Source: Heligmosomoides polygyrus polygyrus (Eukaryota; Nematoda; Chromadorea; Rhabditida; Heligmosomidae). Taken from it: a stretch of DNA of 64,000 bases. Under the pieces are notes generated by a model. That model was not told where the DNA came from and did not search any database. It saw only the letters and a program-made list of their open reading frames with translations. Positions within the stretch are counted from its first letter, which is position 1; the number at the start of each line of letters is the position of its first letter. The translations under genes were made by a program, and so were the position numbers. Shown here in pieces: positions 48,409 to 59,198 of the stretch. Location of the stretch: contig OX377206.1 in the NCBI GenBank assembly GCA_947396885.1, positions 4,726,658-4,790,657 of the forward strand, in the 5' to 3' direction.

Positions 48409-49518
48409 TAAAATGCAGTGCACAGAAACTGGTTCCAAGAGAAACAGCTTTGAACTTTCTAGTGTGAAAATATTCTTGATTTAGATTATGTGGAATATTG
48501 TAGTCCTCCATTCTATGAGAGGAAAAGTATATGTTTTACAAGTTCTTAAAATTAGTGTGGGTTTTCAGGCGACAGAAATCTGATTAATCAAGACGTCATA
48601 GCCGAATTATTCTTGAAATTTTGTCGCAATTCTTGCTGAAACGTAGGTGTTCGTTCAGTGAAAACTGCTTCTCTGGAAGTGATGAGCATTTTGTTCAAGC
48701 ACAACGAGCTTAGAAGATGCTGTCCTAGAAAGTAATCCACCAATAAATAACCTCTGAATATTTGAGCTGGGTGAAATATGTTAATCGTGAAGAGTACTGC
48801 TTAATAGCTGGTCTTGCGGAAAAATTATTGCCAGGTGAACTTCAACGACTAGGATCAAAAAAGGAAGCATTGGTCTTAGCTGCTTCCAGATGCTTAGAAT
48901 ATTTCGCCGTCAAGAGCTATTTACATATACTCACGTACTCTGAAAGAAACAGGATAAAAAGAGCGTAGAAAATTCACAACAAGTAAAAAGTAAGAAAATT
49001 AACCGCTCCAATCGATATTTTAAAAATCGATATCTAACAAAAAACAAAAATCGATATTTTAACAACGATGAAACAGCAATACGACAGTAGATCAGAAAGG
49101 CTCGAAACGCCCAGTACCCGTAAGGATAACCAAGGCCTTACGAAGGTAATGGAAATACGCCACGATAAAATAAAATAAAAATAATAAAAATAATAAATAA
49201 ATAATAATATACTAAATAATAATAATATTGATAAAATATTTATTTATTTATTAAAGCGACATGGAATAATTAGGAGAACCATGAAGCAAAGCACTTCAGA
49301 CTCCGTGGTGTGGGGGCAGAACTAATGTAAGTACACAGCCAGTCATTCTTCGAATGTTGAACGGCTAGAAAAAGACTCACGCGCTAGAGAACGTAAGCGC
49401 GTTTTTTGATCAATCTCGTTAAAATCGTTTTTCGGCGCTTTTTTAAAGCCACCCCTAAAGGAGGTGTTGTTATTGGTTCGCTTATGAGGTTAGGTGTTTT
49501 CGAGAAACAATGCTACAA
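48409..49518. other. No gene recognised; AT-rich DNA with simple repeats
   Basis: Contains AATAAT/AATAAA-rich low-complexity sequence at 49155-49255. A short frame at 48762-48968 (MSWVKYVNREEYCLIAGLAE...) has no recognised family. Confidence 0.5.
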
Positions 49519-49722
49519 GGTATATGTCGCGAATACGGGCAGCACTGGGGAGATGGGGAGGCGCCATCCAATCAGATCACATCGGATGGGCGTGTCATTC
49601 AGAGAGGGCGCGTACAGTCGGTACCCTGACCGGCTGGTATGTGTTCGGTCTGTGCTCTGCTTGGTTATTATTGGCTGGCACGCTTCCAACTACCAATGCT
49701 GCTCACCTTTGCGACATGTACC
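49519..49722. repeat. TIR element, GGTATATGTCGCG type, 204 bp
   Basis: Colinear with 41138-41339, including CATTCAGAGAGGGC and GTCGGTACCCTGAC in the middle. Confidence 0.85.
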
Positions 49723-49745
49723 GCTGATCTTATAATGTTAATGAT

Positions 49746-50024
49746 AAAAAGGGTAAAGGTCGGCGATAATCCCATCGTGGTGTGCGCCGGGCATTATACT
49801 TCCATGGCCATTGCCAAGGCTAGTTGAAAGCGTTATTTCCATACACCTTGATCTGCGGTGGCCAATAGGCAGTAATTTACCTTTCTTAGTCAAAATTGGT
49901 CAGGTTCACCGACTATGGAAAGGTGGAAAGCTTGGTTGCCCAGGGCGGTGGATCCGAACCTAGAACATTGGGTAGTTGGGCGCGCGACAGCCGCCGCCTC
50001 ATCGGCCTGCGCTATCCGTGCCCG
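49746..50024 (-). repeat. tRNA-SINE, diverged full-length copy
   Basis: AAGGGTAAAGGTCGGCGATA tail, GATCTGCGGTGGCCAATAGG middle, GCGCGACAGCCGCCGCCTCA head. Confidence 0.8.
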
Positions 50025-50253
50025 TTACGTCGTTATTTCATTCAATACATAGAGCTCTCTGACATTGTATGTAATAATAAGTAAGATACGTAGCAGAATC
50101 GGCATCCCACCAGGTTTCACTCGAACAGAAAACGGGTGGATATCGAGAAAACACAATAAAAACGTATTCGTTGACGAAATTATGAAAATAGTACTGTATA
50201 AAAAGAAGGAAACCAGAAACAGAAGGAGGACTGAGAGAAAACAAAAATTAAGA

Positions 50254-50552
50254 AGATAAAGGACGGTTTTACTCAGGCTCTTCTGGGATGCGCTACGCAT
50301 TCTACTTCTATAGAATTCCGCGGAAGCGATTTGAATGCGTGTTTGGCCTATACAATGACTTGCGCTGACAGGACGATGAATAAGTCAGCGCTTTATCCTT
50401 CCAAATCCTTCCAAGGGAAATCCGGTACAAATTCACCAACACCGAAGGGATGAAAAGCTTGTTGGCCTGGGCGGGAAATCCGAACCAAGAACCTGGTATC
50501 GGGTGCACGTGACAGCCGGCACCTCTTCCGACTCGGCTACATCCCCTGAAAG
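50254..50552 (-). repeat. tRNA-SINE, full length
   Basis: GATAAAGGACGG tail through CTGGGATGCGCTACGCATTC to AACCTGGTATCGGGTGCACG and TCCGACTCGGCTAC. Confidence 0.9.
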
Positions 50553-50812
50553 GGAACACGGCAACCGAATAAGTCAAAGAAAATATTAATTAATTAAAGA
50601 TCCTCTTTGCTGAATTTACTATCAAACTTTATTCATGAAAGTGTCCGTCCAAAAAAGAATTTTTCACTATTAATTTTTCATTATTAATTCATTTTTGATG
50701 TGAATGCGCTATACATACATCTTACACGCAGAATTTGTACCAACAAAAACAAAAGTCTCTGGTGGCTAGTATCGAGGTTGTAAGCTGTCACAACGATGTT
50801 TTGTTGAGATCA

Positions 50813-50897
50813 AACCCTGACGCCAGGTGGGACTCGAACCCTCCACTCGAGCTGCTGACTGAGCGGAAATGCTCTACGCCACTGCACCACCGACGCT
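50813..50897 (-). other. tRNA-like sequence, probably pseudogene
   Basis: Minus strand has an A-box-like TGGTGCAGTGG and a strong B-box GGTTCGAGTCCC with a near T-stem. The acceptor arms (GCGTCGG vs CCTGGCG) pair poorly and the anticodon stem is unclear, so a working tRNA is unlikely. It lies back to back with the next SINE head. Confidence 0.45.
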
Positions 50898-50924
50898 GTT
50901 TAAAAACAATACCGTTTCTGTAAG

Positions 50925-51199
50925 GGTGGGTGTAGCGCAGTCGGAGGAGGCGCCGTCTGTCACGTGCACCCGATAACAGGTTCTTGGTTCGGATTTGCCG
51001 CCCAGGCCAACCAAGCCCTCCATCCCTCCGGGGTCGGTGAATTGGTACCAGACTTGTCTGGGAAGGATAGAGCGCTGACTTGTTCGTCGGCTGACCAAAT
51101 ACGCATTCAAATCGCCTCCACGACATCCCGTAGAAGTAGAATGCGTGGCGCATCCCAAAAGGGATTGAGTAACGCCGTCCTTTACCCTTTTATCCTTCA
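50925..51199 (+). repeat. tRNA-SINE with small internal deletion and target duplication
   Basis: CCGTTTCTGTAAG (50912-50924) and CTGTTTCTGTAAG (51200-51212) flank it. About 20 bp after TTCGTCGGCTG are missing. Confidence 0.95.
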
Positions 51200-52545
51200 C
51201 TGTTTCTGTAAGCTTTTCGTAATCCTTCAAGACGCTTTTTGAAAAGAAACGAAAAAAGTAAAATAAAATATTAGCATTATTAGTAAAATAAAATAAAATA
51301 TTAGTATTACTATTATTAAAATAAAATAATTAAATAAAATACGTGAAATAAACCAAGAAGAATTAAATAAAAACATGAAGAATGTGCAGCTAATTCTAAG
51401 GACCAGCTTACTTCGATCAGAAGTTACGGGATATTCGCTTCCTTACTACCGTCGCTGAATTCTAGTTGGCATTTGGAGTTGGAGTCAAGTTTAACTGTGA
51501 GCTAACAAACTTGCAAGTAGATTTACCACTGAGAATGATGCTCCAAGTCGGAAACGGAGGAAACCTATTTAGTAGATCAGAAGCTGCCTAGAGTTAGCAA
51601 AGACGCAGAATCGACGACGATATGACTTCATTTTTCGACAAACCCGCAGGCTACGTGAAGGTGAAGGAGTGGTTAGTTTTGGAGACCATGTAGATGGATA
51701 TTCTGAGCTCTTCCTCATCCTAGAGACGAAAACCGTTTCATTAAGGCCTCATTCAGCACAGTGGCGGCATAGTTGAATACAACCGGAGCATTTTTTGGTT
51801 TTGACTTCTGAGAAAAAATTGGCCAAAAATTGAATGGGCAAAGTGGGCGTGTCCAAGAACATGACCAATATGACCAATAGAGCAACTGCATGATGGACAA
51901 CTTCTTACTGGTATTAAACCGATACAGAAGGAACTGGTTCCCTGCTGCGTCAGGTGAGAACGACGAAGCGCACGGAACACACGACAGGAAGCGAAATGCG
52001 AAATTATTTAGTGTAAAGTGATAATCAAAGGCGGCTCGGGGCCCCCTCCCGACACCGAGACTCGCGCGCTGCCCCTCTCCCTCAGCAGGACGTCTGTCCC
52101 GGGGCGTGTGTGTGAAAAGGGGGAGGCAAGTGTGCGCCTTCACCCCTCCGGACGCAGAATGACCTGAGGAGAGATGCTGGCACCCGCCGCCCACCCCGCT
52201 CCCCCCTCCCATTCCCGTGCGTTCTCCTCCTTGGGAGGAGGATCGAGCCCCCGCCAGAGGCCTTCACCGAGATGAGGACACACGAGGGCAATTCTGATGA
52301 CGGCTAATTGTCCAATGTTTGTTGATCATCGTCAGAACGAAAGCCGCGAAAAAATGCAACGCACGAGCAGTCGTGGGGGCTAAAAACGCTGGTCTTCAAT
52401 GGCGCCACTTTAGACTATGCCACGCTTTTTGCAGACTCAACACATCGAAGACGCAACTGAATATAACTGCTGTGCTGAATACGAACATTTTGGAAATGGA
52501 AGGTTTCGAGAGTTTGATTCCCTTTGTACAGCTTTTAGATAAAGG
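51200..52545. other. Unclassified; GC-rich block at 52020-52290
   Basis: The first part is AAATAA-rich. 52020-52290 is strikingly CG-rich (CCCGACACCGAGACTCGCGC, CCCCGCTCCCCCCTCCC) and unique in the window. Minus-strand frames through it show no family. It might be a promoter or 5' UTR exon, possibly of gbb-1, but nothing proves that. Confidence 0.35.
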
Positions 52546-52836
52546 GTAAAGGATAACGGACGGCGTTATTCAATCCCTTTTGGGATGCGCCACGCATTCT
52601 ACTTCTACGGAATGTCGTGGAGAGGATTTGAATGCGTATATGGTCATACAATGACCTGCGGTGGCCAGCCGATGAACAAGACAGCGCTTTACCCTTCCCA
52701 GACAAGTCTGGTACCAATTCACCGATCCCGGAGGAATGGAAGGCTTGGTTGGCCTGGGCGGGAAATCCGAACCAGGAACATGGTATCGGGTGCAGGCGAC
52801 GGTCGGCGCCTCCTCCCACTGCGATACATGCGCCCA
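52546..52836 (-). repeat. tRNA-SINE, full length
   Basis: Intact boxes read on the minus strand; tail TTTACCC at 52546. Flanks TTTTAGATAA and CTTTAGACAG resemble a duplication. Confidence 0.93.
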
Positions 52837-53985
52837 TCCTTTAGACAGCAAGGAATTTTCATTGTTTTTCGCATGCCCGCTGCAATTAAATACCAATTTC
52901 CCGTCAAATTAGACACTCTTCAAAATAAGCCTAACGCTTTTAAAATCAAACTGAACATCTTCGAAATTAGAACGAGCTCATTCCACAATCAAATAGAGTC
53001 TCTCCAAAAAGGTTAGAATTGTTCGTTCAAGGAAAAGGGAAATTGGGATTTCCAGGAAATAGGAATTTGAAGAGGGAGCAAGGGGAATCTGGTGTAGCCT
53101 TCTTTGGAAACTTGTGGTTCAAGAAAAATTTTAAACGAAAATGGAATTGCGAGAGGGATTGAGAAGAATTTGGCATAACCTTCTTTGGAAAATTGTTGTT
53201 CAAGCAAATTTCAATATGATTTTCGTTGAAATTTTAATTCATGGCCCCAATAAGTGTAAACATTGTTTGAAAATTTTAAAAAAATGTTTAAAACTTGCGC
53301 AAGTGCACGAGGAAAGCGGTCATTTTTCATTGCCAAAAAAAGAGATTGCGCCATGCCCTAGTCCAAGACGTCGCGACTCTTAATTGATTGATAGCAAAAT
53401 TTCTGTTTGCATGAAGGTTCACACCTGCAAACGATACAAGAGAACCATCTGTGAAGAACACACACCCTCACTTAAATGCTTCATGTAAGCAGCATTTGCA
53501 CTATCAATCGAATAAAAATCACGACGTGGTTCTCGAGTGCATAGCGCAATCTCTTCTTTCGGTGCACCAAATAATTGCTGCTTTGTTGCCTTTAAACAAT
53601 ATTTTATTTATTATTATATTCTCAAAAAATAACAATTTTATAAAGTTATTACACTCATTCGTGCAGCTGAACTAAAAAAAAATTCAAAGAAAATTATAAT
53701 AATTCTTCCTTGAACAAAAATTGTGCCAACCATCTTGGAGAGTTTGCAGTTTAACATGTAAGAAGCCAGTTTCGATTTGTAAGACGTTCACTTTGATTAC
53801 AAAAACTCCAATTTTGTTGAGTGAGTGTGAGTGTCGAATATGACGTGAAAAATGGGATGAAAACGCACTGAATTTCAATGCCTAACTACCCAACTATACA
53901 ACTAAAGTGTTATTTATTTAGGATTCCAGCTCCTCTCTTCAAAACCTTAACGTTCGGCACACTTAGTTATTTATTTATTTTATTC
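52837..53985. other. No gene recognised; AT-rich DNA
   Basis: Contains a loose direct repeat (AAGGGGAATCTGGTGTAGCC / AGAAGAATTTGGCATAACC with CTTCTTTGGAAA) at 53050-53200. No protein similarity. Confidence 0.5.
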
Positions 53986-54276
53986 GAGCGCGTGTAGGGC
54001 AGTCGGAGGAGGTGCCGACTGTTGCGTGCACCCGATACCAGGTTCCTGGTTCGGATTTCCCGCCCAAGCTAACCTAAGATTTCCATTCCTCCGAGACGGT
54101 GAATTTGTATCAGACTTTTCTGGGGAGGTTAAAGCGCTGAGTTGTTTATCGGCTGGCCACTGCAAGTCATTTTAGGCTAAATACGCATTCATAACGCCTC
54201 CACGATATCCCGTAGAAGTAGAGTGCGTGGCGCATCCAAAAGGGATTGAGTAATACCGTCCTTTATCCTCATCCTT
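53986..54276 (+). repeat. tRNA-SINE, full length
   Basis: Head GAGCGCGTGTAGGGCAGTCG, tail CTTTATCCTCATCCTTA. Inserted in TTATTTATTT-type DNA that recurs after the tail, consistent with a duplication. Confidence 0.92.
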
Positions 54277-54706
54277 ACTTATTTGTTTATTTATTCCTTT
54301 ATTTTAAGACATGGATCGTGATCATTCATACTCATCAAATATTAAAGTAAATATGAAGAACTATGTAGGTTCCAAAGGCAACGGAACAGAAGCAAACCTA
54401 ACAAAACTCAACTGCAATTACTTGTTTAAATAAGGAAAGCTACGCACTTAAAAAACTTTCGTTTACAGAGAACGAACTTGTTTCCTGTACATATATGAGG
54501 AAATTAGGCCTCACCTTAGACCTTGGGGCAGACAAATTGTGTCTGAGATTCTCTTCCCATTCAATTTTTCAGTAGGGACCTTTTCAAATAAGTCCAGAAA
54601 CCCTATATCGGCGCTTTTTTACAACTTTCCTTCACAGCACTTGTTTGCTATCGAACTAGTAGGAGCGATTATGAGATCTATGCTCTTGGTTAGGCGCCTT
54701 TTTGAG

Positions 54707-54818
54707 GTTTAGTGTGCGCGCGACGCGCGACGCGATGCATGTGTAGTGGCCTAATCGATCAATTCGGCCACTACACATGGCATCGCGTCGCGCGTCGCGC
54801 GCACACTAAACGACCCCT
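54707..54818. repeat. PIF/Harbinger-like MITE, GTTTAGTGTGCGCGCGACGC type
   Basis: Near-perfect palindrome: the arms cover TTTAGTGTGCGCGCGACGCG and ATGCATGTGTAGTGGCC with their inverses. It lies directly next to another MITE. Confidence 0.88.
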
Positions 54819-54826
54819 CAGGCTTA

Positions 54827-55319
54827 AGGCCCATGCACACTTCTGCGACAGCGCGGCGCGGCCATGATGAAGGGGGGTCGAGCGTTCTATCCCCTCATCC
54901 CCCTGGCCCTCCCACCCCCAACTCCCTGCAATTGCTCGAGAGTCTAGTGGCTGCCTTACGAGATAGTGGAGACGCAGACATTTGCCACGCCTCTGTTTAA
55001 AGGGCGGGGGATAGAACGCCACTCCGCCATGATGAAGCATAGGGCCGCAACGGCCGCGGCGCGACACTGCGACACGTGCCGCAGGAAGGGGGCATGCGCA
55101 CTCTTGCGACTGTCGCGGCGGCTATCGCAGGCGACGCCGCTCTGAGTGCCGCAGGCTGGAATGGTTCAAACCAATCCTGGCGGTGCGACATCCACGGGGA
55201 CGTCGGTCCCGTTGCCTAAAACGGTGCTCTAACGCGACCGCGCCGCGACTGCCGGATTTCGCGAAGGTAGCCGTCGCCCACTTGCCGCGCCGCGGTGTCA
55301 CAAAAATGTGCATGGGCCT
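54827..55319. repeat. PIF/Harbinger-like MITE, AGGCCCATGCACA type, with a nested MITE
   Basis: Ends AGGCCCATGCACACTTCTGC and ..AATGTGCATGGGCCT, flanked by TTA (54824-54826, 55320-55322). A 156 bp Mutator-like MITE plus its duplication sits at 54864-55037. Removing them leaves 328 bp, about the length of the 15172 element. Confidence 0.87.
54873..55028 (-). repeat. Mutator-like MITE, 156 bp, perfect 9 bp duplication
   Basis: ATGATGAAG is found on both sides (54864-54872, 55029-55037). Ends GGGGGTCGAGCGTTCTATCC and the inverse GGATAGAACGCCACTCCGCC. Inverted relative to the copy at 61257. Confidence 0.9.
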
Positions 55320-55322
55320 TTA

Positions 55323-55527
55323 GACCCCGTGCACTGCGTAGCACTCTCTCAACGCTGCCGCTGACGTCGCCGACAGCAGCGTCGCCGAAGTGTAACATAG
55401 GCCATACTTGCGCTACCGTACGGCGCGGCGAGATGATTTGCATAGCTATCGATTACTCGCGCCTCCCGATCGAAATCTGTTCCGACTATGGTGCGCGCCG
55501 AGCAGCGGCGCAACTTTAAACCAGGGG
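55323..55527. repeat. Two joined or truncated GGCC-end MITEs
   Basis: 55323-55404 ends in GTGTAACATAGGCC like the 15172 type. 55405-55527 ends TTTAAACCAGGGG before TTA like 44305-44439. Confidence 0.6.
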
Positions 55528-55985
55528 TTACGCCATGAATTCTTGTTTAATGCTGCGTTATGAGAGCACAGCACCTAACTGCCTACTGTGTAGTAGAAGC
55601 AAGCTAACGTTTCATTATTCGCAGAAAAACTTGAGGCCAATTCACTTGCAGCTTGTTCTAGCGGAAACAATGCTGCTGTGAAAATAGAAGGATTTGTCTT
55701 TTCTTCCATTGTAACCCTCAAACAATTATGTGGCCAACAATTTAGGTCCAACGGCTCTAATGCTGCAAGAGTTTCACAAAAACGATCGGACGACTTGCAG
55801 CTTTCCAGAACTAGAGGAGAATATCACAGTAAAGCTTGCTGCTCCCGTATTATGTACTTTAAAGAAAAATAGGTTTTAAAATTGAGAGGTTCACAATTGT
55901 TTCCTTGGAGACTGTCGATGTAGGATTTCCTGTCCAAATTGGCTTTTGTGCAATTTCAGTATATTTCAAGAAGATTCATCATCAG

Positions 55986-57241
55986 TCGTTCCTACAAGGG
56001 AGCAGTCTTAACGATACGTCGGAACGCCAGGAACGAATACTATAGGAAGAGTCTCCCAAATAGTAACAGAACATGTTTTGTTTTTGCCGAATCCTTAAAG
56101 CAAACGAGTAAGAGGGTATAATGGTTAAGAGTCAGAGCGCAGAGCGTACCACGGCTGCGCAAGGAGCCTGTGGCGTGAACTGGGTAGCGCAGTGGAAGAG
56201 GTGCTGCTTCATGAATGTGACGTCACGGGTTCAGTTCCCGTGATGCATCGAGTTTTTGCACTTTTACCATGGTATCGAAATTCCATAGAGGTTTCCAGAT
56301 CTGAACTTCTCTTGGGGTTTGCTGATGTTTTCACTACTTATTCCTTGTCGACATCTCGCCGATGTCCCAAATATGCAAAACAGGCAAAAGCGCATAAAAC
56401 AGTAGGACCGATCACAGTATGGGCAACGAATGAAGGACACAGTTTCTTCACATCCCGACTCATTACATGGGCCCAAGTCTTTCGGGAATGCCATTCCACT
56501 CGGGTTTTCGAAACAACCAAAACGTGTGATGATGATGTTTCATTTTTTTCAAAGGAATTTAAAACAGTGGCTAGTACTTTCTCTGTTGCGAGACTGTTTC
56601 GATTGTTGTTTGAGATTGTTTTGACGGCTAGCAGACATTGTAGAGGTGGTGTTAGCAGCAGCTTTTTATGTCCGCGCGACTTCTTGGGCATAACAGAGAC
56701 GAAAATATTGATCGAAATGAGAGGTCAAATTGAAGATCATGGGGTCTTCTCCTACATTGTGAGTACACCGTGGTGGCGCTCACCTCACCGACAATAAGAA
56801 CCATTGATTGGCGTGAAAGTTTTATGTATTATCGTATTTTGCATATTTGGGACATCGACGAGATGTCGACAAGGAATAAGTAGTGAAAACATCTGCAAAC
56901 CCCAAAAAAAGTTCAGATCTGGAAACCTCTATGGAATTTCGATACCATGGTAAAAGTGCAAAAACTCGATGCATCACGGGAACCAAACCCGTGACGTCAC
57001 ACCCATGAAGTAGCACCTCTACCACTGCGCCACCCAGGCCACGCAACAGGCTCCTTGCGCAGCCGTGGTAAGCTCGACGCTCCGACCGTTGACCATTACA
57101 TTCTCTTGCTCGTCTGCTTCAAGGATTCGGCAAAAACAAAACGTGTTCTGTTACCGTTTGAAGGACGGAGATTCTTCCTTCAGTATTCGTTCTTGCCGTT
57201 CCGGCGTACCATTGAGACAGTTTCCTTGATAGAGAAACGCT
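55986..57241. repeat. 1.26 kb fold-back element with tRNA-like sequence in both arms
   Basis: Arms 55986-56380 and 56837-57241, about 400 bp each and roughly 85-90% alike by eye, are inverted around a 456 bp spacer. Each arm contains a tRNA-like segment (left 56174-56250: GGGTAGCGCAGTGGAAGAGG, then ACGGGTTCAGTTCCCGTG). The largest frame (56192-56797) crosses from arm into spacer and resembles no known protein. Confidence 0.88.
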
Positions 57242-57467
57242 AGAGCATGAAGGACTGGCAAAAATGAGCGCGAAATGAGCCCCAGCGCTGAAAGCATAAC
57301 CGCTCAGCCAGCGATTGACAGGGCTTCCGCACCAGAATGCACACGCAGTGCTGATGAAAAGTGGTTTCTTTTAATAATAGAACAACCAGAATTATCGTTT
57401 CAAGCCAGCGGCCTTCACTGCTGAATAAACGAGAGATCATAAATAATGAAAAAGGACAAGGGAAAAG

Positions 57468-57560
57468 GAAGGCGTTACTCAATGCCCTTTGAGATTTGGT
57501 TGAAACAATGGCTTGCGGTGGCCAGCCGATGGAAAAGTCAGCGCTCGATAGGTTTTCAAC
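57468..57560 (-). repeat. tRNA-SINE fragment
   Basis: GGCGTTACTCAATGCCCTTT joined to TTGCGGTGGCCAGCCGATGG; the 3' domain between them is deleted. Confidence 0.75.
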
Positions 57561-57802
57561 TACCCGTCCTACATACACCTTACCTGATTTCGCAAGACCA
57601 TCTTTGCTCAGAAATCTTTGCAGAAAAAGCGGATCTATCCTAGTGGTGGGCACTTCACTCTGTCAGCTTGAAAACGGCGGCAAATTTCAAAGAAAACTGT
57701 TTCATTAGGGCGACACACTGGACCGGTGTACGAGATAAACCACGATTACAATTTCCTAACGGGGGGGGGGGACGGAAGGGAAACCAGTGTGCCGGGGCCT
57801 TA

Positions 57803-57937
57803 AGGGGTCGTTTAGTGTGTGCGCGACGCGCGACGCGATGCATGTGTAATGGCCAAATTGATCGAGCGACGCGATTGATCGATTCGGGCACTACACATGG
57901 CATCGTCGCGCGCCGCGCGCAGATTAGAAACGATCCC
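57803..57937. repeat. PIF/Harbinger-like MITE, AGGGGTCGTTTAGTGTG type
   Basis: TTA|AGGGGTCGTTTAGTGTGTGC, arms with GCGCGACGCGATGCATGTGT, right end GAAACGATCCC. Same type as 54707-54818. Confidence 0.8.
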
Positions 57938-58039
57938 ATAGGAATGCATTTAAGAGCATAAAAGTTGGTGTCTTCTTAGAAACTGCACAGTCTAACGTAT
58001 TATAGAATTGTGTAGTGTTTAACAGAACTACCTTCACTC

Positions 58040-58515
58040 AGAGGTCGAGTGGCAGCGCAGTTGGTGGAGGCGCCGGCTGTCACGTGCACGCGATTCCACG
58101 CTCCTGGTTCGCATTTCCCGCCCAGGCCAGCGAAGCCTTCCATCCCTCCGGGGTCAGTGAAATGGTACCAGAGTTGCCTAAGAAGGATAGAGCGCTGAAT
58201 TGTCCAGCGGCTGACTACCGGAAGTCATTGTATGATCAAATACGCATTCAAACCGTGTGCATGACATCTCGAGAAGGTAGAATGCACGGCGCAGCCCAAA
58301 GGATTGAGTAGCAACGCCTTAGCCTATACAATGGCTTCAGGTTCCCAACCGACAGATAGAACAATATTTCACCCTTCTCAGGTAAGTATGGCACCAGTCC
58401 ATAATACTTACCCCGGAAGGACAGAAGGCTTGGTTAGCCTGGCCGAAGACCGCCGAACCATGGATCGATCCGGGGTGCAAACGATCACGGCTACTCCTCA
58501 CACTGCGCTTCACAC
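58040..58515. repeat. Inverted SINE pair: diverged plus copy followed by minus 5' half
   Basis: 58040-58321 is a plus copy (GCAGCGCAGTTGGTGGAGGC, GGTTCGCATTTCC, CGGCGCAGCCCAAAGGATTG). 58322-58515 continues as a minus-strand 5' half (AAGGCTTGGTTAGCCTGGCC). Confidence 0.8.
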
Positions 58516-59198
58516 ACTTGCTTTGAATTAATTCTCGGGATTTTAAATGGTAAGTGAGGGTCACAACTGCAAATGCGTCACACAAAAATGGCGTGATGTC
58601 ACTCACAGAGGGCGTGCAGCGAAAAAGAGAATGCACAAATCGTTTTTTAAAAAGCCGTGATTTAAATAATTTGCTCGAAAATTTCAATCGAAGGCGCTCT
58701 CGTCGCATGCCCGTCGCCTCGTTTGCATATAAAAGAGGCCTCGGGCGTGCGTTTTGTCGAGTTTTGCGAGTAGAATCACGTAGGAAGTGAAGCGCACTTC
58801 AAACTATGACCGCCGACAACCATTGTGAGTTCTGTTTCCAGAATCCAGCAATCGAGGCTATGTACCACAAAGAACGGGAGGTATGTAGCACAGCAGAAAA
58901 TTAATAATGAAAAAGGAAATTTCGGTGATCAGAAATGAAGATTGCTATTTCATTAGATTGGGCGCGTGGAAGCGCAGACGGAAGGGCTGCAGGCTGTCGC
59001 GTGCACCCGATACCTCAGGTTCTTGGTTCAGATTTCTCGCCCAAACCTAGCAAGCCTTCCATCCGTCCAGGATCGGTGAATTGGTACCAGGCTTGTCTGG
59101 GAAGGATAAAGCATTAAGTTGCTCATCGGATAGCCACCGCAGGTCATTATATAGGCCTAATACGCACTCGTGTTGCTTCCAGTAATCTCGTAGAAGTA

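Noticed and set aside
50813..50897. Functional tRNA gene
   Set aside because: Acceptor-stem pairing fails and the anticodon arm is unclear; only the B-box is convincing.
51715..52212. 165-codon minus-strand frame through a GC-rich block
   Set aside because: No similarity or splice context; open mainly because the region is GC-rich. Recorded as a possible promoter region only.
56192..56797. 201-codon frame starting MEEVLLHECDVTG
   Set aside because: Half of it lies in the arm of the fold-back element, and the mirror arm encodes the same start. No domain is recognised, so it was kept only as part of the element.
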